Source: Baffinella frigidus
Lineage: Eukaryota; Cryptophyceae; Cryptomonadales; Baffinellaceae
Direction: 5' to 3'
Length of the DNA stretch: 54,783 nt
NCBI GenBank assembly: GCA_026770585.1
Contig: MU647486.1
Location: forward strand, 1 to 54,783
Shown here: positions 8,487 through 17,520 of the stretch, piece after piece
Layout of the letters: the number at the start of each line of letters is the position of its first letter
How positions within the stretch are numbered: the first letter of the stretch is position 1
Program-made: the position numbers and the translations under genes
The notes under the pieces: generated by a model
Database searches by the model: none
What the model saw: the letters and a program-made list of their open reading frames with translations, nothing else
Told to the model about the DNA's origin: nothing

Positions 8487-8549
8487 GTAGGCTCAACACC
8501 CCTTGACAAATACATCATATGATGTATTTGTTAATACCGTTGAGCCTAC
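8487..8549. repeat. Nested palindrome (cruciform-capable)
   Basis: The outer arms GTAGGCTCAAC (8487-8497) and GTTGAGCCTAC (8539-8549) enclose a perfect 24-bp palindrome at 8507-8530, centred on CATATG. It lies inside the foldback element. Confidence 0.8.
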
Positions 8550-8701
8550 TAGTAAGCCTATCACAACTTTTGACATAAATTGACATTTGATTTTATATAA
8601 ATTGTAATAAGCTGATTATTTAAAATAGTATTATTTTTTTACTCAACTTTTGTATAAATAATAATAAGCCCATTTTTAAAAACAGTAATAATTTTTACCC
8701 A

Positions 8702-8913
8702 ACTAAAATTACTCAACCACGGTTTTCTAATGTTAACAAAAAATCAATATTTGATTTTTAAATAAATTATTTTAAGTCGCTCACAGAAAATGACTTTTCA
8801 CAAAAATTGACCTTTGAAACAGGCACGTTTAAAATAGTATTAAATTTACTCTACTTATAATACTCAACTTTAATCTAAACCAAATCAATTTGAATGCCAA
8901 ACAACTTCACGTG
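8702..8913 (-). repeat. Right terminal inverted repeat
   Basis: Inverted partner of 7480-7652. It contains the reverse-oriented CAAAATTGACC/GAAAATGAC block and ends at CACGTG (8908-8913). Confidence 0.8.
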
Positions 8914-9087
8914 CGTGCGGATCTTTTTAATATATAAAAATGATGTAATCATATGTGAATACTATTATATAAATGTTTAAAAATTAATGTAAATACATAT
9001 AAAAAAATAATATTATATGAACATACACATTTATGCTACTAATTTAGCATTATCATACGCCTTTAATCTATAGCGTTTGTAACTGCG

Positions 9088-10096
9088 GTGAAACTCTTCC
9101 ATTCTATCATTATCTATCTCTTGAAATCTATTAATACCCATGCTTTCTTCTTCAGAGTTTCCGTAAAATATTTGTCATCATCCATATCTGATTTGCTCTT
9201 TTGTTTATCATCCATTTCTATGGTTTCCATTTCATGTAAAAAGAAATATTCTTTATCTATTTTATCCTCGATAATTAACTTTAGTCATTCGTGTGTATAC
9301 TTGTTAATTAATCGCGTTGATGTTTTGAATACATCTTTTAGAAATTTCGGGTATATGTCTAAATCCAATCCACTTAACCAAGAACCATTTTCACCGGATA
9401 CTTTAGAAAATTGCGTTTTCATATTTGTTTTTTTATACAACGATTACTTGCTTGTTCCCATATAACATCTAAGAATTTCTAACAAAATAGCTTGTTATTT
9501 TCAATTGATTTCTTAAAAAATTGAATCAATACATCGGGTGTTATATCGTGCGTATCAAATTTGGTTAATCTCTTCGGGTCTGCGTTGAATACTGTTATAT
9601 CTATTAAATTATCTTTATTTATTAAGTTATCATTGTTTTGTATATTGGTATTTTGAATATTGTATTATGAATATTAGTTGATTTTTCACCATTCTCTTTA
9701 CATATAAGTTGATGCCTTTTTTTGAAGTAAATTTACATAATGCTTTATGACAATATTCACACTCATATATATTAATCATGCCTTTACATATCACAGAATG
9801 AGTTTTTAAATTGCCTTTGGTTGTACCTATTTTTTTACACTTTCCGCATTGATTAAGAATTGTATCTTTTGGCAAAACCGTGTCAATATTTCCAGAAGAA
9901 TTGTCCATATTTCCAGAAGAATTCTGGAACATATTTCCAGAAGAATTTCCATATTTCCATCAATATTATAATTATCATTTAATAATTTTGGATGTTTTTT
10001 AATAATATGTATTTTTGAATTGGACTTATCTTTCAAACTACAAGCACAATCTAAGCATTGAAACATTGTTATATTATTATTTATTGATATATTCAT
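9088..10096 (-). pseudogene. Broken C2H2-type zinc-finger protein gene
   Basis: Read on the minus strand from about 10096. The start carries a finger-like FQCLDCACSLKDKSNSKIH with a following HP-type end. After a frame change come CGKCKKIGTTKGNLKTH and YECEYCHKALCKF, the Cys-x2-Cys fingers common in giant-virus and protist zinc-finger proteins. After an Asn/Ile-rich linker, segments such as FNADPKRLTKFDTHDITPDV and GENGSWLSGLDLDIYPKFL continue in shifting frames down to about 9.1 kb. Several frameshifts and stops show decay. A repeated GGAAATATGGA-like stretch (9880-9960) lies in the linker. Probably a relic of a large-virus or virophage-type gene; the exact family is unknown. Confidence 0.5.
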
Positions 10097-10130
10097 AATT
10101 TTTCAAATATATTTACCTTTATTTTAGAAG

Positions 10131-10190
10131 TGACTGACTGACTGACTGACTGACTGACTGACTGACTGACTGACTGACAAGGGGGGGGGG
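10131..10190. repeat. TGAC tetranucleotide repeat and poly-G
   Basis: About twelve TGAC units (10131-10178) are followed by AA and a run of G. Intergenic. Confidence 0.95.
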
Positions 10191-10429
10191 CACCTTACAT
10201 TCTGTAAATAACTATTTGAAATCAGATATCAGATATTAGAAAAGTTTTTGTTATTATTATTATATCTGAAAAAATGAATAAATAAGCTAATAAGTGAGTA
10301 AATGAGCACTTACTATTTACTTTCAAGGGCTTCAATCCGCGCTAACAGGTCAGACATATTTGTAAATGCTGTATCTATATCCGCCTTATGGTCCGCTATT
10401 GTTACATTCAATTCTTCAATAGTCATTTT

Positions 10430-11323
10430 TCAAGCATCATTTTTTGTTTTGTATTTTTCAATAGTTGCCTGCTGTTCTTTAACCATTCTGTACAACTGCT
10501 GTGTAGCCGATACATTTACTGTAAATATAGCTTGCTTATTAAGCACATTGAAGTTTTTTACTTGTTCACCAAAGCAGAACAACTCTTTTTCAGTATTTAT
10601 TCTATCAGTTATAAAATTGTGATCATCAATCACATCTACAACATTATAAAATAATTCATCATTATTTGTATTATAAAATTTGAGGTTATCACCTATAACA
10701 ACCTCATGTATTTTGATTGTAGTGGCAGTAGAACTATCTATTGTCACAAGTTCATAATGACTTGGAATATACTCAGTATTATCATCTGATACGGCAAAAG
10801 ATAATATCTTTTTTACTTCCTGTGCAATAAAACCCATTACTTCGTGACTTCCTTTACCATACTTATCAATATACTGATATTTACATGGATTAATCTGATT
10901 AATTATATCAAGGCTTTTATTATCTTCTATGGTGATGATATTTGTTTTAATGCGTTTATCACTAGATGCTATGAATTGAGAAGTAGTCCAAATGGCGCCA
11001 CTTGTTTTCATAGATACATCATTTTGCGCAGATGCTAAAGTCCCTCCTCCCCCTGTTTTATCAAAATAGCCGATAGGGGCACCGGTGGTAGGTGTTGTAC
11101 TGCTTTTAGTTTCGAATATTGAAATTTTAATAGACGTATTACCTATAACACCAAATACAGATTCAAATGTCTGTATAGCCCATTTAGTAATTCCGTTTTG
11201 TTGAAATGCAATACTTGAACCATTTTTACCATCTAAGGCTATTTTACATAATTTGGTAGAATCACCGTTAACTGTTGTATCTATTATTTTTAGTAAAAAA
11301 TCATCCGTTCCTGTTAAAACCAT
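10430..11323 (-). CDS. Peptidase S74 (intramolecular chaperone) fibre-type protein
   Basis: A 297-residue protein. The N-terminal 115 residues are beta-rich and Gly/Ser/Thr-rich, as in fibre or spike stems. Then comes the S74 self-cleaving chaperone domain: SSDKRIKTNI with Ser121 and Lys126 as the expected catalytic pair, INPCKYQYI, and the GFIAQEVKKI block (about 162-171). A C-terminal helix (about 270-297) could form a coiled coil. Known: S74 domains trimerise phage tail spikes and also occur in Polinton-like viruses, virophages and large DNA viruses. It is head-to-head with the penton-like gene at 11325, with overlapping 5' ends, so both probably derive from one integrated Polinton-like virus. 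The frame is intact. Confidence 0.82.
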   Translation of the reverse strand: MVLTGTDDFLLKIIDTTVNGDSTKLCKIALDGKNGSSIAFQQNGITKWAIQTFESVFGVIGNTSIKISIFETKSSTTPTTGAPIGYFDKTGGGGTLASAQNDVSMKTSGAIWTTSQFIASSDKRIKTNIITIEDNKSLDIINQINPCKYQYIDKYGKGSHEVMGFIAQEVKKILSFAVSDDNTEYIPSHYELVTIDSSTATTIKIHEVVIGDNLKFYNTNNDELFYNVVDVIDDHNFITDRINTEKELFCFGEQVKNFNVLNKQAIFTVNVSATQQLYRMVKEQQATIEKYKTKNDA

Positions 11324-11324
11324 T

Positions 11325-12250
11325 TTACAATCGTGTATACCCGAGTTTGTTCCAACTATTTATTGCGATAATGCTTCTTCTCCAAACAAAGGAAAATTTG
11401 AACTCAACTTTGAGCCGGGAATTGAGTTTCCCGAAAATTCAACAATGGCTTTAACCGCCCTATCAATGTATAATAGTATTTACAACATTTCCGAATTTTA
11501 TCCAAATAATTTATTTTACATATACAGAACGGGGTTAAAATTACCAACAGCTCTAAATTCCAGCAGAAACGAAAAACAAGACGGTGAAAATTGGTTATAT
11601 ACAATCACTTTGCCTAACGGACAATATAGTCTAACAAACATAGATACATTTATAGCAAAAAACAGCGGAGTTTGGGATACGAATAATAATATCTTCAAAA
11701 ATTATATGAATAGAAATCTTACTATAAGCGGTGATAGCACAACTTCGCGTTTTAATGTTGATATGACTAGTTCATTAGATGTGCTTTTTAAAGTCAATGA
11801 TACTACATTAAATAAATTAGCATATTTAATGGGTCTTGATATGTCTATTCAAGGAACTGATGCTGATAAATTACTATTGAAGCCGTTGATTATTGGTCCC
11901 TACGCAATTACAAAGCAAATCGTAACATTCTTGGAAATAATGGTTTTCAAGTGGGGGAAATAATAAATGGGTTCAGAATGATAAATTTAAAGATTAAGAA
12001 CAATGTTATTGATGGTCAATCCAGAAACTCAGATACTGTTTTTGCTTTCGCATTCAGTGTTTCGCCTGGTTCAATTGAGGTATTTAATCCAACAAATCCA
12101 GTTCATCTCAACATATTGGCAACAAATCAAGCATTAGGAAAACTCCAATTTGAAATTCAAGACCAGTCCGGAAATGGTTCAAACCAAAATATTTCTGAGA
12201 TTACGTCATTCACTCTAACAATTGATGTTAGTAAAATGACTGTTAATTAA
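11325..12250 (+). pseudogene. Polinton/PLV penton-type minor capsid gene, one frameshift
   Basis: The frame from about 11325 to 11910 encodes FVPTIYCDNAS, then FELNFEPGIEFPENSTMAL and ALSMYNSIYNISE, the opening strands of Polinton, adintovirus and virophage penton proteins, followed by YTITLPNGQYSLTNIDTFI. Near 11910-11920 a one-base change shifts reading to the frame that encodes ILGNNGFQVGEIINGF and the C-terminal jelly-roll block (VFAFAFSVSPGSIEVFNPTN and LGKLQFEIQDQSGNG), ending at 12250. No in-frame ATG precedes the conserved part, so the 5' end is unclear or lost. Apart from the single shift the gene is well preserved, suggesting recent inactivation or a sequence error. Confidence 0.72.
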
Positions 12251-12360
12251 AATGGTGTGTTATAGTAAAATGGTCCTTCCATTATACTTACAAAAAAGAG
12301 TTGATGCTAAAAATGCTGTGATCGCAGAAAAAAAGGTTGAAGATGTAAAACCAGCCGACC
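12251..12360. other. AT-rich to GC-rich junction
   Basis: A short plus-strand frame starts with ATG at 12252 (or 12270) just after the penton gene, as a next gene of the same element might. It runs at about 12355 into a CCGAGAGCAGAG-type repeat that also occurs at 15.3 kb. The remnant is about 30 residues of plausible sequence. This marks the right limit of the AT-rich insert. Confidence 0.4.
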
Positions 12361-12468
12361 GAGAGCAGAGGGCTTCACGTTCGGGAAAAAGTAAGGAAAA
12401 AATAAGTGATGGCCCCACCCCAGCGGTGTGGTGGCGGTGGTATTAGTGGCAGTCGGGGTGGACGGGAG

Positions 12469-12560
12469 GTGGTGCAAGCGGTGGCAAATGGCCAGTTCAA
12501 AACTCTCCAGGAGCCAAGACGTCACTCGTAGTTGAGTGAAAACCCTTGACTGGCGATCTT
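12469..12560 (+). repeat. Dispersed repeat X, copy 1
   Basis: A GGAGGTGGTGC...CCAAGACGTCACTCGTAG unit, also found at 13825-13930. After the shared arm (ACTCGTAGTTGAGTG) the copy continues CCCTTGACTGGCGATC. In copy 2 this same segment is present in the opposite orientation. Confidence 0.75.
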
Positions 12561-12849
12561 TTGACGCCGTCGGTGCCAGCGGGCAGGCGAGTGATGAACT
12601 GGGGCAATGGGGCCAGCCGGGCGAGACAATGCGGTCAGGAGAAGGCTGTCGCGCCCAGCTCTCGCCAAAACTTTTCTTCTTTTTTCGAAAATACTCTAGA
12701 GGAAGGAGGATTTCCCAAAAGTCAACGAGATCCGCATTGGACGGATCTCGCTGGGTTATGCGGAGGGGCACCAGAATCACTCCACTGCGGGCACACGGAG
12801 GCGCTGCTGGGCGGAAGGATGGAACGACAAAGGATTCAACACCCGACCT

Positions 12850-13060
12850 AAGATTTCCAAAGGTTGGCAACTTGTCAAAACTTGTCAACTTAAGGGCGAT
12901 TCAGGGTGTGTAGTGTACAGATGTATAGTTCCCAGAGGCTCCATGAGATTACATTTCGCGGGGACTTGTTGATTTCCAAAAGTTGGTAACTTGTCAAAAC
13001 TTGTCAACTTATGGGTGATGTATGGTGTGTATAGATGTATAGTTTCCAAAGACTCCCAGG
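12850..13060 (+). repeat. Dispersed repeat Y, two direct copies
   Basis: Two units of about 95 bp (about 12853-12947 and 12971-13060). Each runs from ATTTCCAAA-GTTGG through AACTTGTCAA to GATGTATAGTT and a CTCC end. Reverse-oriented copies lie at 13551-13765, making a large inverted arrangement around about 500 bp. Confidence 0.75.
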
Positions 13061-13550
13061 ATCGAGGGATTCTTGGGACGCCCTCCAGAGTGTTGGCTTT
13101 GGGAGGGTTGTGTGTGGAGCCGTTAGAGTAGTGCGTTGCGAGGTAGCTAGATTTCGGCTCTAGCTGGCTGGTGAAGCGCTATGGATTAAGTCACATTTCG
13201 AATCGTATGCGAGGCGATATCGAGCCAATTTGAACACTTCAGAGTAAGAGCAGACTTCTAGGCGAAGACTTCTGCGAAATAGATGGTTTTATACGTATGT
13301 AAACGGGGTAAGGTGAACTCAAAACAAACTATACATCGATGAACACCAACTGTACATCAACTATACATCACGTTTTTCTGTTTTTAGCAGGCTATTCCCC
13401 AATTCTATGCTCTATATTATCTTATTTATTATTGTTAATGTACAGTATGTACAGTATGTATAGTTTTACAGAAACTAGAGAAAAAAAGTCTAACAGTCTG
13501 AGGAAGGAAATCCGAGTTTCATGAAACCTCCAAGTCCCAGCGAAATGGAA
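13061..13550. other. Spacer between inverted repeat pairs, no gene seen
   Basis: No credible coding frame. A TACAGTATGTACAGTATGTA direct repeat lies near 13441. Confidence 0.4.
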
Positions 13551-13765
13551 TCTCATGAGAGCTTCTGGGAACTATGCATCCATACACACCATACACCCCC
13601 CTTAAGTTGACAAGTTTTGATAAGTTGCCAACTTTTGGAAATCTACAAGCCAACGCGAAATTGAAATCCCAGGGAGGCTCTGGGAACTATACATCCATAC
13701 ACACCATACATCGCCCTTAAGTTGATAAGTTTTTGATAAGTTGCCAACCTTTGGAAATCTACAAG
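13551..13765 (-). repeat. Dispersed repeat Y, two inverted copies
   Basis: Two reverse-complement copies of the 12850-13060 unit, recognisable by CTTAAGTTGA, GATAAGTTGCCAAC and TTTGGAAATCTACAA. The same core occurs at the left edge of the window. Confidence 0.75.
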
Positions 13766-13824
13766 GCAACGCGAAATTAAATCCCAGGGAGTCTCAAAAG
13801 AAGGGGAGGTCGCGGTGTGGTGGG

Positions 13825-13930
13825 AGGTGGTGCGAGCGGTGTGGCAAATGGCGAGTTCAAAACTATCCAGGAGCCAAGACGTCACTCGTAGTAGAGTGAT
13901 CGCCAGTCAAGGTTTTTTACTCTACTACGA
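13825..13930 (+). repeat. Dispersed repeat X, copy 2, with 12-bp hairpin arms
   Basis: Matches copy 1 up to the arm TCGTAGTAGAGT (13886-13897). It then carries GATCGCCAGTCAAGG, the reverse complement of the segment in copy 1, and closes with the perfect inverted arm ACTCTACTACGA (13919-13930). Confidence 0.75.
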
Positions 13931-13972
13931 ACACGGTCCACACCGCTCGAAGGTCCTACCGAAGGTCTATGC

Positions 13973-15268
13973 TTAGGAGAATAGGGCCACTCTAGGGGGG
14001 GCGTGTGTCCTTGCGGCATTAGCATAGCCACCACACCGACTCGTCTTATCCTTCTTTCCCGCCCGAACCCGCCTACACCAGAACTTGAAGCTCACAAAAT
14101 CCGGGCTCACGGAAAACGTGTCAAACTCATCGGGCAAGGAACCGTGCGCAATATATTTGTTGAGGACTTCCACAGTGTGATTGGTGGTGAGCGAGATCAT
14201 GTTTTTGCCGAATCACGTGTTATGGGGCGTGTTTTTCGTGCGATTGTTTTCTTTCTCGACGAAGGAGGGAATGGCAGGGTGGCAGTTGCAGATCGGAATA
14301 GCCCCGAAGATAATTGACTCCCAGTGCCGGTAGCAATCGGGTCGGTCCCCTCTCAGCGAGAGCACGTACCGCGAGCGGTACATTTCCTTGAAAAATTTGT
14401 CAAAATTGAGACGGAGACCAGCAGCAGGTTTTTTGATGATCTTTGTGAAGACATCCGTCCTCGCACCGTGCTGGTTCGGCCGCACCTCGTGATACGCCCA
14501 AAACAGAGTGTTCGTTTTCAGTGTCGGCTGCCGCAAGATTTTCAAGATTGCAGCTGAAGAAGATATCACCCCATACGGGAAACCGAATAATTTGCCACCG
14601 CCGGCTCCGTCGTGATACATTGGGTTTTGGGAGAACTACTTCAAGATGCGATGGTCCGCGAGTACTGTTTCGGTTAACGCATCTTTCTTGAGTGCAGGCA
14701 GAGCCCACCTTCCTGTGATTAGAATGATCCTCTTCTGCAGGCGGGGAAGACACCGTGTTACAAAAGTTCGGAACAAGTCGTTCCTGCAGAAAACGACGTC
14801 GTTCTCTTGCACGGTCGACAGATTACAGCCAGGTTTCGAGCAGAGGATGGGTGCAAGCGTGAAGGCGGGTCCGAAATCTGTCAGCGCTGCGCCCCCATCT
14901 CCGCCGAAGAACGTGGTAAGGGACGCGTCATGCGTCACGAAGTGATCGGAGAGGTAGAAGGGGGTGTGGGGCGTCATCCACGGAGATGTGAACGCGTTGT
15001 GGTGGAAACGCGACGCGATGTGGACAGCCCACGCCTCTGGAGTTTCCGAGTGTTTCAGCAACGGTTTAGCAGTGGCACTCGTAATGACCCGCGTTCCATT
15101 TGAGCAATTCGGAATTCGCGTTCCATTTGAGCAATTCGCGTTCATTGCGGAACTCCGCAATGAAGAAAGCCCGAGATTGACACCCGCCGTTTCGGAAACC
15201 AAGACCCAAAGTAAGAGAGACGCAAACACTGTAACACCGCCCGCCGCATAATACAGAGAAAAACGCAT
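13973..15268 (-). pseudogene. Exostosin-like (GT47-type) glycosyltransferase with two in-frame stops
   Basis: One frame runs 431 codons from ATG 15268, interrupted only by TAG (14636-14638) and TGA (14213-14215), with no frameshift. Features: an N-terminal signal anchor (about residues 7-27), duplicated NCSNGTR motifs, a middle domain (NDLFRTFVTRCLPRL, LITGRW), then ILK-stop-FSQNPMYHD, where the TAG replaces a residue in a block that otherwise looks conserved. The GT47 signature LSLRGDRPDCYRHWE with GAIPI follows (about residues 307-330), then a C-terminal segment after the TGA. Known: the family transfers sugars in the Golgi as type II membrane proteins. Two nonsense changes in an otherwise clean frame indicate a young pseudogene, or stop readthrough. 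Confidence 0.72.
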
Positions 15269-15308
15269 CCAATGCCCCTATTTTGTTTTTCAGCTGAGGG
15301 CTCCACTT

Positions 15309-15881
15309 CTAACCGAGAGCAGAGCTCCACGTCCGTCCGAGAGCAAAAAGCTCCACGTCCTTCCGAGAGCAGAGAGCTCCATCGTTGTTGAGCGTGTTGA
15401 ATCCCATCGGCCCCTTCGAGATCTCATGGACGATGGTCTTCAGCTCCTTGAGAGCCTCGTTCTGCTTGTGGCGGGCGTCCATCTGCTCCTTGGTATGAAA
15501 CTTAGCAGCTGTAGCAGACACGTCAAGGTAGGCGGCGCCTTTGATGTTCGCAGCTGCCCCGTTGAAGCCCTGGGGCTTTGTGGCCACCGCCCATGTGATG
15601 AGAAACTGGACCACGTTGGGCGGGAGGATGCGGAGCATACGCTCAAACTCGATCAGAGACTCGGGTGCCATGAACGCCCTTACGTCGAATGGCGGCTTGG
15701 TGACGCGGGGGATCTTCGGGTTGACGACCTCGGTCGCCACGGGAAGCGGCGCAGGGAAGCTATCCAAGGCCGGGGGCTGGGCCTTGAGGGCATCGGCCTT
15801 GTTTAATGGAGTGCGGAGTCGCCCTGCTACTGTAGGCAAGCGACGCAGGCACCCTGAGGAGCAGCTCTGTTCTGCATTCAC
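15309..15881 (-). CDS. Hypothetical frame, uncertain
   Basis: A 190-codon open frame whose first in-frame ATG comes late (about 15674); the upstream part begins with GTG only. The sequence from about residue 55 looks protein-like, with a hydrophobic helix (PPNVVQFLITWAVAT) and a charged helix near HTKEQMDARHKQNEALKELK. The C-terminus runs into CCGAGAGCAGAG repeats at 15310-15380. It could be an exon of a spliced gene or a retroelement fragment. No family recognised. Confidence 0.3.
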   Translation of the reverse strand: MNAEQSCSSGCLRRLPTVAGRLRTPLNKADALKAQPPALDSFPAPLPVATEVVNPKIPRVTKPPFDVRAFMAPESLIEFERMLRILPPNVVQFLITWAVATKPQGFNGAAANIKGAAYLDVSATAAKFHTKEQMDARHKQNEALKELKTIVHEISKGPMGFNTLNNDGALCSRKDVELFALGRTWSSALG

Positions 15882-17112
15882 GATCTGGGATGAGGGGATA
15901 AATCGGTTGACTAATCCGATTTACCCCTCTTACAGAGGAAAAAGGACCCAACTCGCAATGGTTGGGAAGAGGCTCAAAAGGCCTCTCGAGGTAGGGTGCG
16001 TTCCCCTAGTACCAGGGACGGAGAGAGATCGTGGGATCCTCAACGCCTCGGGTACGTAGGGATTCCTAGGACTCGAAGAGAGGGGAGATCGTGAGATCCC
16101 CCAACGCTTCGAGTACGTAGGGCGCATCTGTGGCACATGTGAGGCGGAACCCGAATCTCCCGGGGGGGGAGATAAGGGTGGCCAACTTATCTTAAAGGGG
16201 CGGTATTCCTAGATACCCCTAGGTGATGAGGGATTGTATATCCTAACCACCCGGGGGTATATAGGGACACTTGGTACCCGAAAGAGGAGAGGGGGATCGT
16301 AGGATCCCCCAACACTTCGGGTATCAAGGATCGCCCTCCACGGTACGTAGGGGATAGGATCCCAATCCCCCAGAGGGGGGGACACAGGTTATCCACTTAG
16401 TAACGGAAGTTTCAAATGAGACGTGAACCTCCGTTACACAGCCCCCTTACCAAGGGGTCGTCCTCGAACCCCTAGAGTCCTAAGTTAACCCGGACCATAT
16501 GGTTCGGGTTACATTCTCAAAAGGTTCTTATCGTCGGCTACGAGGCGTCCTATCGGAGTTTCCTAGACCTAGGGTGTCCTAGTCGTCGACTATGTAGGCA
16601 TCTTGGTCCTAAGAGGCGGAGTTCGTTGACTACGAGACGTCCTATCGGGAAGTTCTAGGCCTAAGGGTCTTGGTTGTCGGCTATCGGGGGCCTAAGTCGT
16701 CCTTCCAGATCGGGGCGTGATCGGGTTTTAGTCAACTGGGGTGTCGACTGAATAACCCGACCGTTACCCCGAGTCCAGGGTTGCGGGGCCGAGGTGGTCG
16801 CGTCCGGGGCCACGGCGGAGGTAAGGTCGGTACCAGTACGAACTCGGCGCGGACCCCGGCAGTTGGCCTCAGAAAACCATTATAACGAGGAGGCGTAGTT
16901 CACTGGGGCTGAACGGGGGCCCCGAGATCGTTACGAGTGATCTTCTGGTACGAGGGCGGACGAGACTGGCGGGGCCGGTACAAAATCGTCTGGGCCGTTA
17001 CTTCGGGGAAGGGGCGTAGTCCCGGGGGGGATTGGTTCAATTCCCCGGGATTTGGCGTATTCCGATTTCCTTCACCCGAGGTCCCCAGTGACACGCTTCC
17101 AATTAACTCAAC
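15882..17112. repeat. Non-coding region with degenerate tandem repeats
   Basis: Two repeat sets. At 16018-16060, 16077-16122 and 16286-16330, units resemble GAGATCGTGGGATCC-TCAACGCTTCGGGTACGTAGG. At about 16525-16700, units resemble CGTCGGCTACGAGGCGTCC-TATCGG followed by CCTAGG-type sequence. Frames here are low quality on both strands. The region lies just beyond the 3' side of the retroelement, where an LTR would be expected, but no matching copy was found upstream of gag. Confidence 0.55.
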
Positions 17113-17520
17113 ATGTCGCCTTCTGGGTCTCGCCGTATGGAGCAGCAGGATCGCCGGGACGGGATGATCCTGGACATGGCGCAGCATGCCGCACGCGTGA
17201 AGGGCAAGGCTCGGGAGGCTCGCCACAAGAAGCTCCGCCAGTCCGGATACCGCCGGGTTCGCTACCAGCGGTTCCAGGGTAGGCGCGAGGATGCCATGGA
17301 GGAGGAGACGCAGGAAGCGTATCGTGCGCGTCTGAGGAGGTCCTTGACGTTCATGGCCGCGTGGCTGGATGCCCAGGCGGTCGTCAACTTGCAAGAGGGA
17401 CAGCCTCGGGGCGCCGTAGAATCCGTGCAGGAAAAGCTTCCGGTAGTAGGTGCTGCCCAGTCTCTCATCACGTCCTTCTTTCGGGCGAACTTCTCTTTCA
17501 CCCACGCGCTCTTCTCGTAA
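17113..17520 (+). CDS. Hypothetical basic helical protein, uncertain
   Basis: A 135-codon frame from an ATG. Its middle (residues about 9-110) is rich in Arg, Glu and Ala and predicted helical (RRMEQQDRRDGM, QHAARVKGKAREARHKKLRQ). The last 25 residues look arbitrary. The 3' half lies opposite the extension that follows the pol stop codon of the retroelement, so at most one strand is likely to be coding there. No family recognised. Confidence 0.3.
   Translation: MSPSGSRRMEQQDRRDGMILDMAQHAARVKGKAREARHKKLRQSGYRRVRYQRFQGRREDAMEEETQEAYRARLRRSLTFMAAWLDAQAVVNLQEGQPRGAVESVQEKLPVVGAAQSLITSFFRANFSFTHALFS

Larger units (their letters stand above)
7480..8913. mobile_element. Foldback/MITE-like element with long terminal inverted repeats
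   Basis: The left arm (7480-7652) and right arm (8702-8913) match as inverted copies with small indels. Both begin CACGTGAAGTTG when read inward and share AAACGTGCCTGTTTCAAA, GTCATTTTCTGTG and GTTGAGTAATTTTAG. The interior carries a direct repeat AGGAAACTGTCTTAGTCT (7676-7693 and 8406-8423), a GC-rich island and a nested palindrome. No transposase is encoded, so a non-autonomous DNA transposon or foldback element is likely. Flanks share ATCATTTT-like sequence, but I could not define a clean target-site duplication. Confidence 0.8.

Noticed and set aside
9088-9465. Plus-strand hydrophobic 125-codon frame
   Set aside because: It is the reverse of the zinc-finger pseudogene's coding frames, which look more protein-like.
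12307-12913. Open frames of 100-190 codons on both strands
   Set aside because: They lie in dispersed repeats X and Y, have arbitrary composition and show no homology.
12850-13765. CRISPR-like array
   Set aside because: Repeats are few, about 95 bp long, partly inverted, with no regular spacers or cas genes, in eukaryote-type DNA.
13973-15268. Alternative genetic code with TAG and TGA as sense codons
   Set aside because: Many other genes here end cleanly with TAG or TGA and the long frames contain no internal ones.
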